A stretch of DNA of 64,000 nucleotides, taken from contig NZ_JAHKSN010000026.1 of the NCBI RefSeq assembly GCF_018863415.1, positions 1-64,000 of the forward strand, in the 5' to 3' direction. Every line of letters starts with the position of its first letter. Within the stretch, counting starts at the first letter, position 1. This document shows, piece after piece, positions 41,590 to 55,968 of the stretch. The position numbers and the translations under genes are program-made. The notes under the pieces were generated by a model that saw only the letters and a list, made by a program, of their open reading frames with translations, made no database searches and had not been told where the DNA came from. The stretch is from Deinococcus aestuarii. GTDB taxonomy: Bacteria > Deinococcota > Deinococci > Deinococcales > Deinococcaceae.

Positions 41590-42111
41590 TCACCCCAGCT
41601 CGATCAGGCCCGCCGTGAGGAAGGGACGCAGGGTCTCCAGCGTGGCCCGGGGAGAACCTCCGGCCCGCTCCAGCACGGCGCGCAGGGGCAGGCCCTCCGA
41701 GACGTGGCTCAGCGCGGCGTATTGCGCCCGGGTGACGGGCTGGGCCTCCGTCCAGCGCGGCGTGAAGCGCAGGGGCCGCTCCCAGTCGGGAAAGACCCGC
41801 AGCAGGGGCCCCCAGGCGTCCGACTCCCCGATCATCTGGCGCAGGGCCGGGTCGCGGCGCAAGGAGAGCGTGTGCTCGGGTGCCGTGCCCCCGGGCTCGA
41901 AGGTGAAGGTGCCCGCGTCGAGGCTGCTCAGCAGTTGGAGGGCGTCCTGTCCGGCCAGCGCCCCCGCACGCGCGTGGACGAGTTCGCCGGGCTCGAACCA
42001 CAGCTCGCCCCCCCGCGCGTGCGCGATGCTCAGCCGCCCGCCCCGCCCGCTGGAGAGCAGCATCTGCACGACGGAGAGGAACGGAAATACCGCGAGGTCA
42101 CCGCGAACCAT
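41590..42111 (-). CDS. DUF4388 (PATAN-like) domain protein
   Basis: A 173-residue protein with the DUF4388 pattern: LAVFPFLSVVQMLLSSGRGGRLSI, then GGELWFEPGELVHARAGALAG and DALQLLSSLDAGTFTFEPG (residues 6-75). A C-terminal winged-helix-like part (QYAALSHVSEGLPLRAVLER) follows. DUF4388 is common in predicted signalling proteins of Deinococcota and Myxococcota. TAAACT lies 9 nt before the ATG. Confidence 0.8.
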   Translation of the reverse strand: MVRGDLAVFPFLSVVQMLLSSGRGGRLSIAHARGGELWFEPGELVHARAGALAGQDALQLLSSLDAGTFTFEPGGTAPEHTLSLRRDPALRQMIGESDAWGPLLRVFPDWERPLRFTPRWTEAQPVTRAQYAALSHVSEGLPLRAVLERAGGSPRATLETLRPFLTAGLIELG

Positions 42112-42223
42112 ATGAAGGCCAGTTTAAGCCCAGGGGGTGGGGGGTTGTCTGCCCCCGCCCAATGGAGGGAGCCCCGGGCGCGGCACGCTCGCCGCTGGTC
42201 CGGGGCTCCCGCTCGGCGCCAGG

Positions 42224-43364
<1,141 letters not shown>

Positions 43365-43375
43365 GCGATCACTCC

Positions 43376-43391
43376 TGTGAATGAATTCACG
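43376..43391. promoter_or_regulatory. CRP-like operator upstream of ndh
   Basis: TGTGAATGAATTCACG fits TGTGA-N6-TCACA with one mismatch. It lies between the ndh start and a candidate TACACT -10 box on the minus strand (near 43455), so it would act within the transcribed leader or as a repressor site. The rest of the 350-bp gap to coxS holds no gene. Confidence 0.5.
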
Positions 43392-43714
43392 AGTCGGCTC
43401 CAAGGCAGAACTCACCCCAAGGAACCGGCCGGAGGCGTCCTCCGGTCCGGCTCCAGTGTACACGCCGCGCGCAACGGACCTGTAAGACGACCTTCATATC
43501 CGGGGAGGATGTCTGGGGAACAACCGCACGCGGGGCCACACCGTGGGGCCCCGGTTCATGCTTGAATGCAGGGGTACACACAAGTCCGCCCCGCCCGCTC
43601 GCCCACGGCGCACGGGTCCTGGCCCATTCGCCCCTCTGCCGGCCGTTTCCCGAGGTCCACCCTGCCGCAGACGCCTCGCCGCCGCGCCGCCTGCCCGCCC
43701 CCCGGAGGCCACCC

Positions 43715-44215
<501 letters not shown>

Positions 44216-44221
44216 ACGGCA

Positions 44222-44270
44222 GTCGAGGGGTCGAGAAGTTGGGCGACCTTCGTTGTCTCGACTCCTCGAC
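44222..44270. repeat. Inverted repeat between coxS and coxL
   Basis: GTCGAGGGGTCGAGA pairs with TCTCGACTCCTCGAC (one G-T pair) around 19 nt. The arms are a doubled TCGAG word. The coxL ribosome-binding site follows at once. Confidence 0.85.
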
Positions 44271-44293
44271 CTCCAATGAAGGGAGGCACACAT

Positions 44294-46687
<2,394 letters not shown>

Positions 46688-46690
46688 GGA

Positions 46691-46749
46691 GGTTGTGGGG
46701 TGTGGGATGTGGGTTGTAGGAAAGAGCCCTTCCCACATCCCACAACCCT
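46691..46749. repeat. Inverted repeat between coxL and coxM
   Basis: GGGGTGTGGGATGTGGG pairs with CCCACATCCCACAACCC with one mismatch around 18 nt. The arms repeat a GTGGG word. It ends just before the coxM ribosome-binding site GGAGGG. Confidence 0.85.
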
Positions 46750-46763
46750 CCCGGAGGGAAAAC

Positions 46764-47555
46764 ATGTACCCAACCAACTTCGACTACCAGAAGGCCCACA
46801 GCGTCGACGAGGCGCTCGCCGCGATGGCGGCCAACCCCGACCTCAAGGTGATGGCGGGGGGGCACTCGCTTCTGCCCGCGATGAAGCTGCGGCTCGCCCA
46901 GCCGCCCGCGGTGCTCGACGTGTTCGGGATCGAGGAGCTGCGCGGCGTCCGCGAGGAGGGGGACATGTACGTGGTAGGCGCGATGACCACGCACGCGCAG
47001 ATTCAGCGCTCACAGCTTCCGCTCTTCCCCGAGGTGGCCGGGTACGTCGGCGACCCGATGGTCCGCAACCGGGGCACCATCGGCGGCTCCTTGGCGCACG
47101 CCGATCCCAGCGCGGACTACCCTGCGGCGGCCCTCGCCCTGGGGGTGGAGTTCGTGATCCGGGGGATGGGCGGTGAGCGTGTGGTGCCCGCCGACGAGAT
47201 GTTCGTGGGGATGTTCGAGAGTTCGGTGCAGCCCGGCGAACTGCTGACGCACATCCGCATTCCCGGGAGCGTCCAGGCGAGCGCCTACGAGAAGTTCAAG
47301 CACCCGGCGAGCCACTACGCCATCGTGGGCGTCGCCCTGGCCCGGCACGCGGACGGTCAGGTTCGGGCCGCGTACACCGGGGCGGGGGAGAAGGCCCAGC
47401 GTCTGACGGTCCTGGAGGAGCGGCTGAACGGCGGCCAGCCCGTCGGCACGGGGCTCGTGGATGCATCCGGCCTCCTCGGCGACCGCTTCGCCAGCCCCGA
47501 GTACCGGGCACATCTGGTGGACGTGCTGGCAGCACGGGCGGCGGCGCGGGTTTAG
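46764..47555 (+). CDS. coxM: Molybdenum hydroxylase FAD subunit (CoxM-like)
   Basis: The 263-residue flavoprotein has the two FAD motifs of the family: AGGHSLLPAMKLRLA (residues 31-45) and NRGTIGGSLAHADPSADYPA (about residues 106-125). It takes electrons from the 2Fe-2S subunit. GGAGGG lies 7 nt before the ATG. It ends the cox operon; a strong terminator lies about 100 bp later. Confidence 0.93.
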   Translation: MYPTNFDYQKAHSVDEALAAMAANPDLKVMAGGHSLLPAMKLRLAQPPAVLDVFGIEELRGVREEGDMYVVGAMTTHAQIQRSQLPLFPEVAGYVGDPMVRNRGTIGGSLAHADPSADYPAAALALGVEFVIRGMGGERVVPADEMFVGMFESSVQPGELLTHIRIPGSVQASAYEKFKHPASHYAIVGVALARHADGQVRAAYTGAGEKAQRLTVLEERLNGGQPVGTGLVDASGLLGDRFASPEYRAHLVDVLAARAAARV

Positions 47556-47606
47556 GCGGCAGGAGGGACGCTGGGCGAGCGTTGCTCGCCACCCCTCTCC
47601 CCAACC

Positions 47607-47622
47607 CTCTGCTACGCAGCTC
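47607..47622. repeat. REP-like repeat unit downstream of coxM
   Basis: CTCTGCTACGCAGCTC is the reverse complement of the unit at 6969-6986. It sits among CCTCTCCCC and GGGGAGAGG words that pair with each other. Confidence 0.65.
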
Positions 47623-47651
47623 CACGAGTCACCCGCAAGGGGAGAGGGAGC

Positions 47652-47702
47652 AAAAAGAGGAAGGTGGGCCGCCCCAACCGGGAGAGCCCACCTTCCTCTT
47701 TT
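47652..47702. terminator. Bidirectional terminator between coxM and slyD
   Basis: AAAAGAGGAAGGTGGGC and GCCCACCTTCCTCTTTT are perfectly complementary over 17 bp around a 16-nt loop, with T-runs on both strands. Downstream, ACCACTAACCACTAACGCC words form short direct repeats up to slyD. Confidence 0.9.
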
Positions 47703-47735
47703 CCCACTAACCACTAACGCCTAACCACTCACTCC

Positions 47736-48215
<480 letters not shown>

Positions 48216-48364
48216 GTTGATCTCCGTTTCTCGAAGGACGGCGCAGGCTGGCCGACTTGCCCCCGGAGTGTAACCTCCCGGCCTCTCCCGGAGAATCGGC
48301 CTTAACGGAATCGAAATAGTGGGGAGGGGGTAGGGGGCGGCCGTCCCCGGCCTATCCTGCTCCC

Positions 48365-49561
<1,197 letters not shown>

Positions 49562-49692
49562 GGGTCTGGCCGGAAGTCGGTCGGCGGCGCAGGGCCACCG
49601 CCAAGGCGAGCCCGACGCCGAACCCGGTCACGGGATTGGCCGTGGCACCGCCGACTGCGAGGCCGGGACCGAGGCGAAGGCCGTCCTTCCCG

Positions 49693-50775
49693 TCAGAGGT
49701 TGGGTTCCTGCTCGGGGGTACGTGGAGGAAGGGACGCGCGTTCCCGTTCGTCCTCCCCCTGTCCCAGCACCCGCCGTGCCAGCGCCCAGCCGCTGAGGAG
49801 CGCGGCCTCCACCCTCGGGCCGTGGGGGTCGGGGGTGTGCCCGTCGCCACACCAGCCGATGCGCAGGGCCGGGTCCCAGTGGGCGGGACCGGGCGCGCGC
49901 TCGGTGGGCGTGGCGTGGCGCCAGCGGTGGGCGAAGGCGTGGAGGGGCGTGAAATCGCCCAGCACGTCGCGCGCCGCTTCCAGCAGTTCGGGCCGCACCT
50001 CCTCCGGGCGGCGTTCGAGGTGCGCCCGCGTCCAGTCCGGCGTGGCGTGCAGCATCAGGGCGGGCGGGTGCCCCGGCTCCCGCTTGGTGTGTTCACGCGC
50101 GATCCATTCGAGGACGGGGTGGCCGAAGAGCCGCAGGGCGAGCCACCCGGCCTCCACATCCCGCTCCAGCACGGCGCCCGTCGCCCAGTAGGGGTCGTAC
50201 CGGACGCGCCCGACCTCCCGCGCGGCCTCGGCGAGCCCCGGAACGTCGCCGACCAGATCGTCGAGAAGCGGGGCGACCTGCGGGCCGGGGAGGTTGAGGA
50301 CGAGACGCGGCGCCTCCCAGCTCGCCCCGTCGCGGGTGTGGACCCGCCAACCGCCCGCCCGACGTTCGAGGCTCGTCACCTCGGCGCCCGTCGTGACGGA
50401 CAGGCCGCGCGCGAGGTGCCGTCCCAGCGCACTCATCCCGGCGGGCGGCACGTAGCGGGGATGTTCGGGGGGCGGGGTGGTCACGGTCCCGTCCCGCCAC
50501 TCGCTCACCGAGCGCGTCCACACCCGCAGCCAGCCGCCTTGCACGCCCTCCTCCGCCAGCGCGCGGGTGCGCTCCTGCCGGGCGGTGAAAAACCGCGCCC
50601 CGTGGTCGAGCCGCGCCTCCCGCCCGTCGTCCAGCGCGACCCGCCGCGTCGAGGCCCGTCCGCTCACCCCGCGCGACTTGTCGAGCACCTGCACATCCAT
50701 CCCCGCCCGCACGGCGTCCCCCGCCAGCGCCAACCCCGCGAGCCCCGCCCCGACGATGAGGAGGTCGGGGCTCAT
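49693..50775 (-). CDS. Renalase-like FAD-dependent amine oxidoreductase
   Basis: The 360-residue protein starts LLIVGAGLAGLALAGDAVRA (FAD fold, residues 5-24), then DKSRGVSGRASTRR and LDHGARFFTAR, the renalase-type pattern, and ends with the FAD-contacting IGWCGDGHTPDPHGPRVEAA. The substrate is unknown. A hairpin-element arm lies between it and the CoA-binding gene upstream. Confidence 0.88.
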   Translation of the reverse strand: MSPDLLIVGAGLAGLALAGDAVRAGMDVQVLDKSRGVSGRASTRRVALDDGREARLDHGARFFTARQERTRALAEEGVQGGWLRVWTRSVSEWRDGTVTTPPPEHPRYVPPAGMSALGRHLARGLSVTTGAEVTSLERRAGGWRVHTRDGASWEAPRLVLNLPGPQVAPLLDDLVGDVPGLAEAAREVGRVRYDPYWATGAVLERDVEAGWLALRLFGHPVLEWIAREHTKREPGHPPALMLHATPDWTRAHLERRPEEVRPELLEAARDVLGDFTPLHAFAHRWRHATPTERAPGPAHWDPALRIGWCGDGHTPDPHGPRVEAALLSGWALARRVLGQGEDERERASLPPRTPEQEPNL

Positions 50776-50781
50776 GGGTCC

Positions 50782-50810
50782 CGGCTGACGGCTGAAAGCT
50801 GACCGCTGAT
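50782..50810. repeat. GCTGACGGCTGAAAGCT hairpin element, partial copy 4
   Basis: CGGCTGACGGCTGAAAGCTG followed by ACCGCTGAT is one arm of the same element seen at 21283. It occupies the 40-bp gap between two minus-strand genes. Confidence 0.85.
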
Positions 50811-50815
50811 GGCCC

Positions 50816-51244
50816 TCACAACAGCGCCCGGTGATCCGCCAACATGCAGCGGTCCTGAATCACGTCGATGCCGCGCCCCGTGAGGGCCTGCGCCGTCCGG
50901 TCGTCGCGGATGCCCTGTTGCATCCACACCACGCGGGGCGGGGGAGACATGCCCAGAATATCCGGAAGATGTTCGTGCACCTTGTCGCTGCGGCGAAAGA
51001 CTTCCACCACGTCCACGGGCGTGGTGATCTCGGCGAGGGTGGCGACCGCCCGGTGGCCGAAAAAGCTCTCGCCGCGCCCCGCGAGGGCCGGGTTGACGGG
51101 GATGATCGTGTAGCCCTGGCGGTGGAGGTACTCGGGGACGTAATAGGCGGGCTTCATGGGGTCGCGGTGGAAGCCCACGACGGCCACGACCCTGTTCTCG
51201 GTGAGGACGCGGATCACGTCCGGGATGCTCTGAAGCTGCGTCAT
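50816..51244 (-). CDS. CoA-binding protein (YccU family)
   Basis: A 142-residue Rossmann-like protein: NRVVAVVGFHRDPMKPAYYV with the family PxKxxY motif, YTIIPVNPALAG, DVVEVFRRSDKV and RVVWMQQGIRDD. YccU proteins bind CoA; no enzymatic role is established. Its ATG overlaps the hemL stop by 4 nt. Confidence 0.9.
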   Translation of the reverse strand: MTQLQSIPDVIRVLTENRVVAVVGFHRDPMKPAYYVPEYLHRQGYTIIPVNPALAGRGESFFGHRAVATLAEITTPVDVVEVFRRSDKVHEHLPDILGMSPPPRVVWMQQGIRDDRTAQALTGRGIDVIQDRCMLADHRALL

Positions 51245-52584
51245 GCCCTCTCCCCCAGCCCCGCGTAGGCCGCGCGCGCCGCCTCCAGCGTGAGGTCCAG
51301 CTCCGCCGCGGTGTGGGCCGCCCCGACGAAGATGCTCTCGAACTGCGAAGGCGCCCAGTACACCCCGCGCGCCAGCATCGCCTGGAACCAGCGGGCGAAG
51401 GCCGCCGTGTCGCTGCGCGCCGCGTCCGTGTACGTCCTCACCGACCCGTCCGGCGCGTCCTGGTGAAAGGCCGTCAGCATCGAGCCGATGTGGTTCACGC
51501 TCAGTGGTACGCCCGCCTCGGCGGCGGCAGACTTCAGCCCCTCCGCGAGCCGCGAGGTGTACGTCTCCAGCCGGTCATATACCCCCGGGTCTGCCTCCAG
51601 CACTCCCAACGTGGCGAGGCCCGCCGCCATCGCCAGCGGATTGCCGCTCAGCGTCCCCGCCTGATAGACGGGCCCCTGGGGGCTCACGCGGTCCATCACG
51701 TCCGCCCGCCCGCCGTAGGCGCCCACCGGCAGCCCACCGCCGATCACCTTGCCCCAGCAGGTGAGGTCGGGGGAGAGGCTCAGCATCCCGGTTGCCCCGT
51801 TCAGCGAAAGGCGGAAGCCCGTCATCACCTCGTCGGCGACCAGGAGGGCCCCGGCGTCGCGGACACGGTGCAGGGCCGTCAGGAACTCCGGCGTCGGAAT
51901 CAGGACGCCCGCGTTGCCCACCACCGGCTCGAAGATCACGGCGGCGATCTCGTGCCCGCGTTCCCGCATCAGGGTGTTCAGCGCCGCCGGGTCGTTGTAC
52001 TCGCTCACCAGGGTCAACCGGGCGTACTCCTCGGGCACGCCCGCGCTGCTGGGAGCGGCCTGGCCGAGCCCGCCCTCGGCGTTCGTCATTAGGCCGCTGC
52101 CCGCCTCCACCAGCAGGCCGTCGGCGTGGCCGTGGTAATTGCCCCGGAACTTGACGATGTACTTGCGGCCGGTGAAGCCGCGCGCCAGCCGCAGGGCGCT
52201 CATCGTCGCCTCGGTGCCGCTGTTCACGAAGCGGACGCGCTCGGCCCCGGTAAGGCGGGTGACCGCCTCCGCCAGCAGCACCTCGCGCTCGCCGGGGGCG
52301 CCGAAGCTCGTGCCGCCAGCAAGGGCCTCCAGGATCGCCTCCCGCACCGCCGGGTGATCGTGGCCCAGGATCATCGGTCCCCACGAGCCGATGTAGTCGA
52401 CGTACCGGGTGCCGTCCACGTCGGTCAGGGAGGCCCCGTGCGCCTCGCGGATGAAGCGCGGGGTGCCGCCCACGGAGCGGAAGGCGCGCACCGGGCTGTT
52501 CACGCCGCCCGGCGTCACCGCCCGCGCCCGCGCGAAGAGCGCCTCGCTGCGGGCCGCCACTGAAGGAAGGGTCTCGGTCGTCAT
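51241..52584 (-). CDS. hemL: Glutamate-1-semialdehyde 2,1-aminomutase
   Basis: A 447-residue PLP enzyme of the C5 heme pathway. It shows VTPGGVNSPVRAFRSVGG at the start, the FVNSGTEATMSALRLARG segment, LLVADEVMTGFR and the PLP lysine in CWGKVIGGGLPVGAYGG (about residue 270). The start at 52584 is chosen because TAAGGT lies 7 nt before it; a GTG 9 nt upstream overlaps that box. Confidence 0.95.
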   Translation of the reverse strand: MTTETLPSVAARSEALFARARAVTPGGVNSPVRAFRSVGGTPRFIREAHGASLTDVDGTRYVDYIGSWGPMILGHDHPAVREAILEALAGGTSFGAPGEREVLLAEAVTRLTGAERVRFVNSGTEATMSALRLARGFTGRKYIVKFRGNYHGHADGLLVEAGSGLMTNAEGGLGQAAPSSAGVPEEYARLTLVSEYNDPAALNTLMRERGHEIAAVIFEPVVGNAGVLIPTPEFLTALHRVRDAGALLVADEVMTGFRLSLNGATGMLSLSPDLTCWGKVIGGGLPVGAYGGRADVMDRVSPQGPVYQAGTLSGNPLAMAAGLATLGVLEADPGVYDRLETYTSRLAEGLKSAAAEAGVPLSVNHIGSMLTAFHQDAPDGSVRTYTDAARSDTAAFARWFQAMLARGVYWAPSQFESIFVGAAHTAAELDLTLEAARAAYAGLGERA

Positions 52585-52746
52585 GCCAGTCACCTTACGG
52601 CAAGCTGACGAGGGCGGAGGAGAGGGAAAAGACAGTTGAAGGGGCGGTGAGAGCGGGAATTCGTTAATTTTGGAGGGCCCAGGTCCGGCGATCCGACGCG
52701 GAGGGCGGCCCTTCCCGGCCCGCCCCCTCCGACGGCTGACCGCCTC

Positions 52747-53451
52747 CTACAGCCCCAGGAGCCCCAGCGCCGCCGTCTGCGTCAGTTGCTGGCGGTAGGG
52801 CTCGACCACGGCGCGTTCCTGCGGGGTGGCGGTCTGCACGGTCGTGTTCAGGTCGGGGAGACGGCCCGCCTGGATGGCCTCGGCGGCGCGGGCGAAGTCG
52901 ATGTTGGGCACGCCCAGGGCGCGGTTCACGGTGGTGCGGACGGTGGCGTATCGCTCGGGACTCAGGCCCTCGCGGGCCAGGGCGGTCGCCTGGGCCTGAC
53001 GGGCGCGGCCGATGCTGTTCCCCACGTCCCTGAGCACGTTCACGATGGTGAGGATGTTCGGCGTCTGCCCGTTCTGGATGTCTGTCCAGACGTTCTGGAG
53101 ATTCGTGAAGCTGCCGCCCAGGGCCGTGCTCACGTCCTGACGCACCCGCAGAAAGCGCCCGATGTCGGTGGCCGTCACGGGGGCGTTCGTGTTCACCGGC
53201 GGGACAGGCGCCGTGCCCGGCGTGGTGGTGCCGTCGCCGTTCCCCGGCAGGCTGGGCACCTGAACCCCCGTGCCGTCCCCCTGCGGCGTCTGGGTCTGCG
53301 TCTGCGCCGTGGTGGGGAGCTGCCACGAGGCGAGGAAGCCCCGCACGGGCTGGATCACCAGAAACCACGCCAGCGCCCCCAGCACCGCGAGCACGAGGAG
53401 CGTGCCGCCCCCACAGCCCAAGCATCCGCATCCCGGCCCACTTCGTCTCAT
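52747..53451 (-). CDS. Membrane-anchored hypothetical protein
   Basis: A 234-residue protein. A Gly/Cys-rich N-terminus (GCGCLGCGGG) leads into one membrane helix (LLVLAVLGALAWFLVI), then a Thr/Gln/Pro-rich linker, then a helical exported domain (RFLRVRQDVSTALGGSFTNL onward). Family not recognised. TATCCT lies 5 nt before the ATG. The gap to hemL contains no gene. Confidence 0.75.
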   Translation of the reverse strand: MRRSGPGCGCLGCGGGTLLVLAVLGALAWFLVIQPVRGFLASWQLPTTAQTQTQTPQGDGTGVQVPSLPGNGDGTTTPGTAPVPPVNTNAPVTATDIGRFLRVRQDVSTALGGSFTNLQNVWTDIQNGQTPNILTIVNVLRDVGNSIGRARQAQATALAREGLSPERYATVRTTVNRALGVPNIDFARAAEAIQAGRLPDLNTTVQTATPQERAVVEPYRQQLTQTAALGLLGL

Positions 53452-53572
53452 GCCCCAGGATACGGGCCCCGCATGAGCCCGGTTCCCGGCCGGAGGCGCG
53501 TTTCGGGCGGGGCTCGGTGAGGACTGCCGCGTGGTCGCAAGGTGTGTCCCGCCTGCTCGATCCCTCCGGCCA

Positions 53573-53680
53573 CCTCTGCTTCGCGGCTTTTCAAATCCCC
53601 TCAGGGGGAGGTGACAACAGAGAGGTTCTCCCCAGCGTTCCCGGCTCCCCTCTCGGGGGAACTGTCAGCCAAGCCGATTG
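53573..53680. repeat. REP-like repeat and C/G hairpins upstream of the lipoprotein gene
   Basis: CCTCTGCTTCGCGGCTTT matches the inverted unit at 6820-6840. It is followed by hairpin-forming words such as CCCCTCAGGGGGAGG and CCCCTCTCGGGGG. The rest of the 440-bp gap (53452-53891) holds only the promoter at 53749. Confidence 0.55.
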
Positions 53681-53748
53681 CTTGCAGCGGGGTAAGCCGA
53701 GGCCCCTCCTTCCAACATCCGGATTTTGCGGTCGCCCTGGGGCTTCGG

Positions 53749-53778
53749 TTGACAGGCGCCGGGTGGGCGCTCTTAAAT
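53749..53778 (+). promoter_or_regulatory. Promoter of the lipoprotein hydrolase gene
   Basis: TTGACA (53749-53754) is separated by 18 nt from TTAAAT (53773-53778). A leader of about 105 nt follows, with GGAGGT ahead of the ATG, so this gene is not leaderless. Confidence 0.65.
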
Positions 53779-53891
53779 ACGGGCGCTCATTCCTTTCTCA
53801 GCCTGTGACGGTGTGGCCCCGTGGCGCCCCGCTGTTCCCTCCCGTCCACCCCCACCCGTGGACGCCCGTGTCCTCACCCCCTGGAGGTCCC

Positions 53892-55286
53892 ATGTCCGCC
53901 CACCCCACCCCCCTGATCCGTACGTCCCGCCTGCTGGCCGCCCTCGCCTGCGGGCTCGCGCTCGCCGCCTGCGGCCAGACCACCCCGGTCGCCGAGACCC
54001 GCGCGCACGACGAGCGCACCTTCACGCCGGTCGAGGCCACCACCGTCCCCGTCGCGGGGGCCACGCTCTACAGGGGGCAGCACGCGGGAATCCAGGGACC
54101 GGCGAGCTACCTGATCGAGGTGCCCGACAACTGGAACGGCACGCTGGTGATGTACACCCACGGCTACCGGGGCACCGGCAAGGAGCTGACGGTCGATCCG
54201 CCCTCCATCCGGCAGGCCCTGATTGCGCAGGGGTACGCCTGGGCGGCGAGCAGCTACTCGGCCAACTACTACGACGTGCGGGCCGGGGTGGAGGACACGA
54301 ACGCGCTGGCGCTGGCCTTCGGCAGCCTCACGGGCGGCAAGTACAAGACGCCGGACAAGTACCTGATCATGGGCTTCTCGATGGGCGGGCACGTCGCCGG
54401 GGCCGCCGTGGAGCAGGAAACGCTCGCCACCGCGCGCAACAGGGTGAACTATGCCGCCGCCCTGCCCATGTGCGGCGTGATGGACGAGGAGTACGAGTTC
54501 CGCTGGCTCGGCGACTACACCCTCGCCGCCGCGCAGCTCGCGGGCTTCGGGCCCCGCACCTTCCCGCAGAGTGACTACCAGACGCTGCTGCCCGACATCA
54601 AGGCGGCGCTGTTCGACAGCACCTCGGGCACGCTCTGGCAGGAGAACGCGGTGCAGGGGGCCAAGCTGCGCGAGATCGCCCGCAACCTCACGGGCGGGGA
54701 CCGTCCCGTCTTCAACTTGGGCTTCCGGGTGGGCAGCCTGCAAAACGCCGTCTTCGGCACCGGGGGCTCGGACGGCACGTTGAGCGGCATCCTGAACAAG
54801 AACCTCTACGGCAACGAGGGCGTGACCTACCGCTGGACGACGGGCGACATCACCCCCGCCGAGGTCGCCTTCAACGCCTCCATCCTGCGGGTGAAGGCTG
54901 ACCCGGAGGCCAACCGGGCCCGCCCGGGCGGTCTGCGCTGGCTGCCGCGCGTGAACGGCGAATTCAGCGTGCCCGTGCTCACCCTGCACACGCTGGGCGA
55001 CTTCTATGTGCCCTTCCGGCATGAGCAGCTCTACCGCCTCGCGGCGCAGGCGAGCGGCAACGGCGACCGCCTCGTCCAGCGGGCCATCCGCGCCCCCGGA
55101 CACTGCGACTTCACCGGCCCGGAGATCGTCGAGGCGTTCAACGACCTCGTGCGGTGGGAGCAGACCGGGCAGAAGCCCGCCGGGGACGACGTGCTCACCC
55201 CCGCCGTCGTCGCCGACCCGGCCTACGGCTGCCGCTTCACGCGCGGGGTGCGCGCGGGGGTCGAGGCCTGCCCCGCGACTCCCTGA
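53892..55286 (+). CDS. Alpha/beta-hydrolase lipoprotein
   Basis: A 464-residue exported protein with a clear lipobox (LALAAC, Cys at residue 28). The hydrolase fold shows TLVMYTHGYRGTGKE, the nucleophile elbow LIMGFSMGGHVAGAA (Ser about residue 163), a likely Asp in HTLGDFYVPF and His in APGHCDF. The substrate is unknown; the size suggests an esterase or polymer-degrading enzyme. It has its own sigma70-type promoter and ends at a bidirectional terminator. Confidence 0.85.
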   Translation: MSAHPTPLIRTSRLLAALACGLALAACGQTTPVAETRAHDERTFTPVEATTVPVAGATLYRGQHAGIQGPASYLIEVPDNWNGTLVMYTHGYRGTGKELTVDPPSIRQALIAQGYAWAASSYSANYYDVRAGVEDTNALALAFGSLTGGKYKTPDKYLIMGFSMGGHVAGAAVEQETLATARNRVNYAAALPMCGVMDEEYEFRWLGDYTLAAAQLAGFGPRTFPQSDYQTLLPDIKAALFDSTSGTLWQENAVQGAKLREIARNLTGGDRPVFNLGFRVGSLQNAVFGTGGSDGTLSGILNKNLYGNEGVTYRWTTGDITPAEVAFNASILRVKADPEANRARPGGLRWLPRVNGEFSVPVLTLHTLGDFYVPFRHEQLYRLAAQASGNGDRLVQRAIRAPGHCDFTGPEIVEAFNDLVRWEQTGQKPAGDDVLTPAVVADPAYGCRFTRGVRAGVEACPATP

Positions 55287-55309
55287 GCTACAGCGGGCAA
55301 TCGAGAGAA

Positions 55310-55339
55310 CGGAGGGGCGAGCGGTTCCGGCCCCTCCGC
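55310..55339. terminator. Bidirectional hairpin between the hydrolase and thiN genes
   Basis: CGGAGGGGC pairs perfectly with GCCCCTCCG around 12 nt between convergent genes. Only a weak T-tail is present. Confidence 0.6.
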
Positions 55340-55341
55340 CC

Positions 55342-55968
55342 TTATCTGGCCCCGGTCCACAGCACCGTGACGAGAGCCAGCCCTCCCTCCAGACTCGCCC
55401 GCACCTCGCCGCCCGCCGCCTCGTTGCTGACCGTCCACCCGCTGCCGAGGGGAACGTCGGCTTCGCTCAGCGGCCAGCGCACGCCGCCCAGGCTCAGCCC
55501 GCGCAGGTCGCTCAGGGCGAGGACGCTCAGCGTTGCGCCGGGGGGCAGGCTCAGGCGCACGTCCGCGCCGGGGAGGAGGGGGTGGCCGCTCTCGTCGCCG
55601 CTGTGGAGCGTGACCCGCAGCCCCTCCCGCGCGAGGCGCACTCCGCCCAGCACCAGGGCCGCCGTGTGGTCGAAGCGCCCGCCGAAGGCCCCCAGGAACA
55701 CGAGGTCGGTGGCCCCCCGTTCCCGCGCCACCCGCACGGCGAGTTCGGCGTCCGTCTCGTCCTTGGCGGCGGGGTGGACCTCGCGCGGGGCGTCCAGGCT
55801 CAGGCCCGCCGAGGAGTCGAAGTCGCCCACCCAGGCGTCCACGGCGAGGCCCAGAGCGAGGGCGTGCCGGGCGCCGCCGTCGGCCGCGATCACGAGGTCG
55901 GGGCGGGGCAGGGCCGTCAGCGCGTCCGTGGTCACGAGGCGCCCGCCGACCAGAATCCAGGCGATCAC
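55342..55968 (-). CDS. thiN: Thiamine pyrophosphokinase
   Basis: The 208-residue enzyme transfers pyrophosphate from ATP to thiamine. Motifs: LVIAADGGARHALALGL, VDAWVGDFDSSAG, KDETDAELAVR and GAFGGRFDHTAALVL, then a C-terminal beta domain with SNEAAGGEVRASL. GTG at 55968 overlaps the thiQ stop by 4 nt. It closes the thiamine uptake operon and makes TPP, the riboswitch ligand. Confidence 0.92.
   Translation of the reverse strand: MIAWILVGGRLVTTDALTALPRPDLVIAADGGARHALALGLAVDAWVGDFDSSAGLSLDAPREVHPAAKDETDAELAVRVARERGATDLVFLGAFGGRFDHTAALVLGGVRLAREGLRVTLHSGDESGHPLLPGADVRLSLPPGATLSVLALSDLRGLSLGGVRWPLSEADVPLGSGWTVSNEAAGGEVRASLEGGLALVTVLWTGAR

Noticed and set aside
49562..49692. Gly/Ala-rich minus-strand frame downstream of moeA
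   Set aside because: It has no convincing start and only low-complexity residues; it could be a membrane-protein remnant but cannot be supported.
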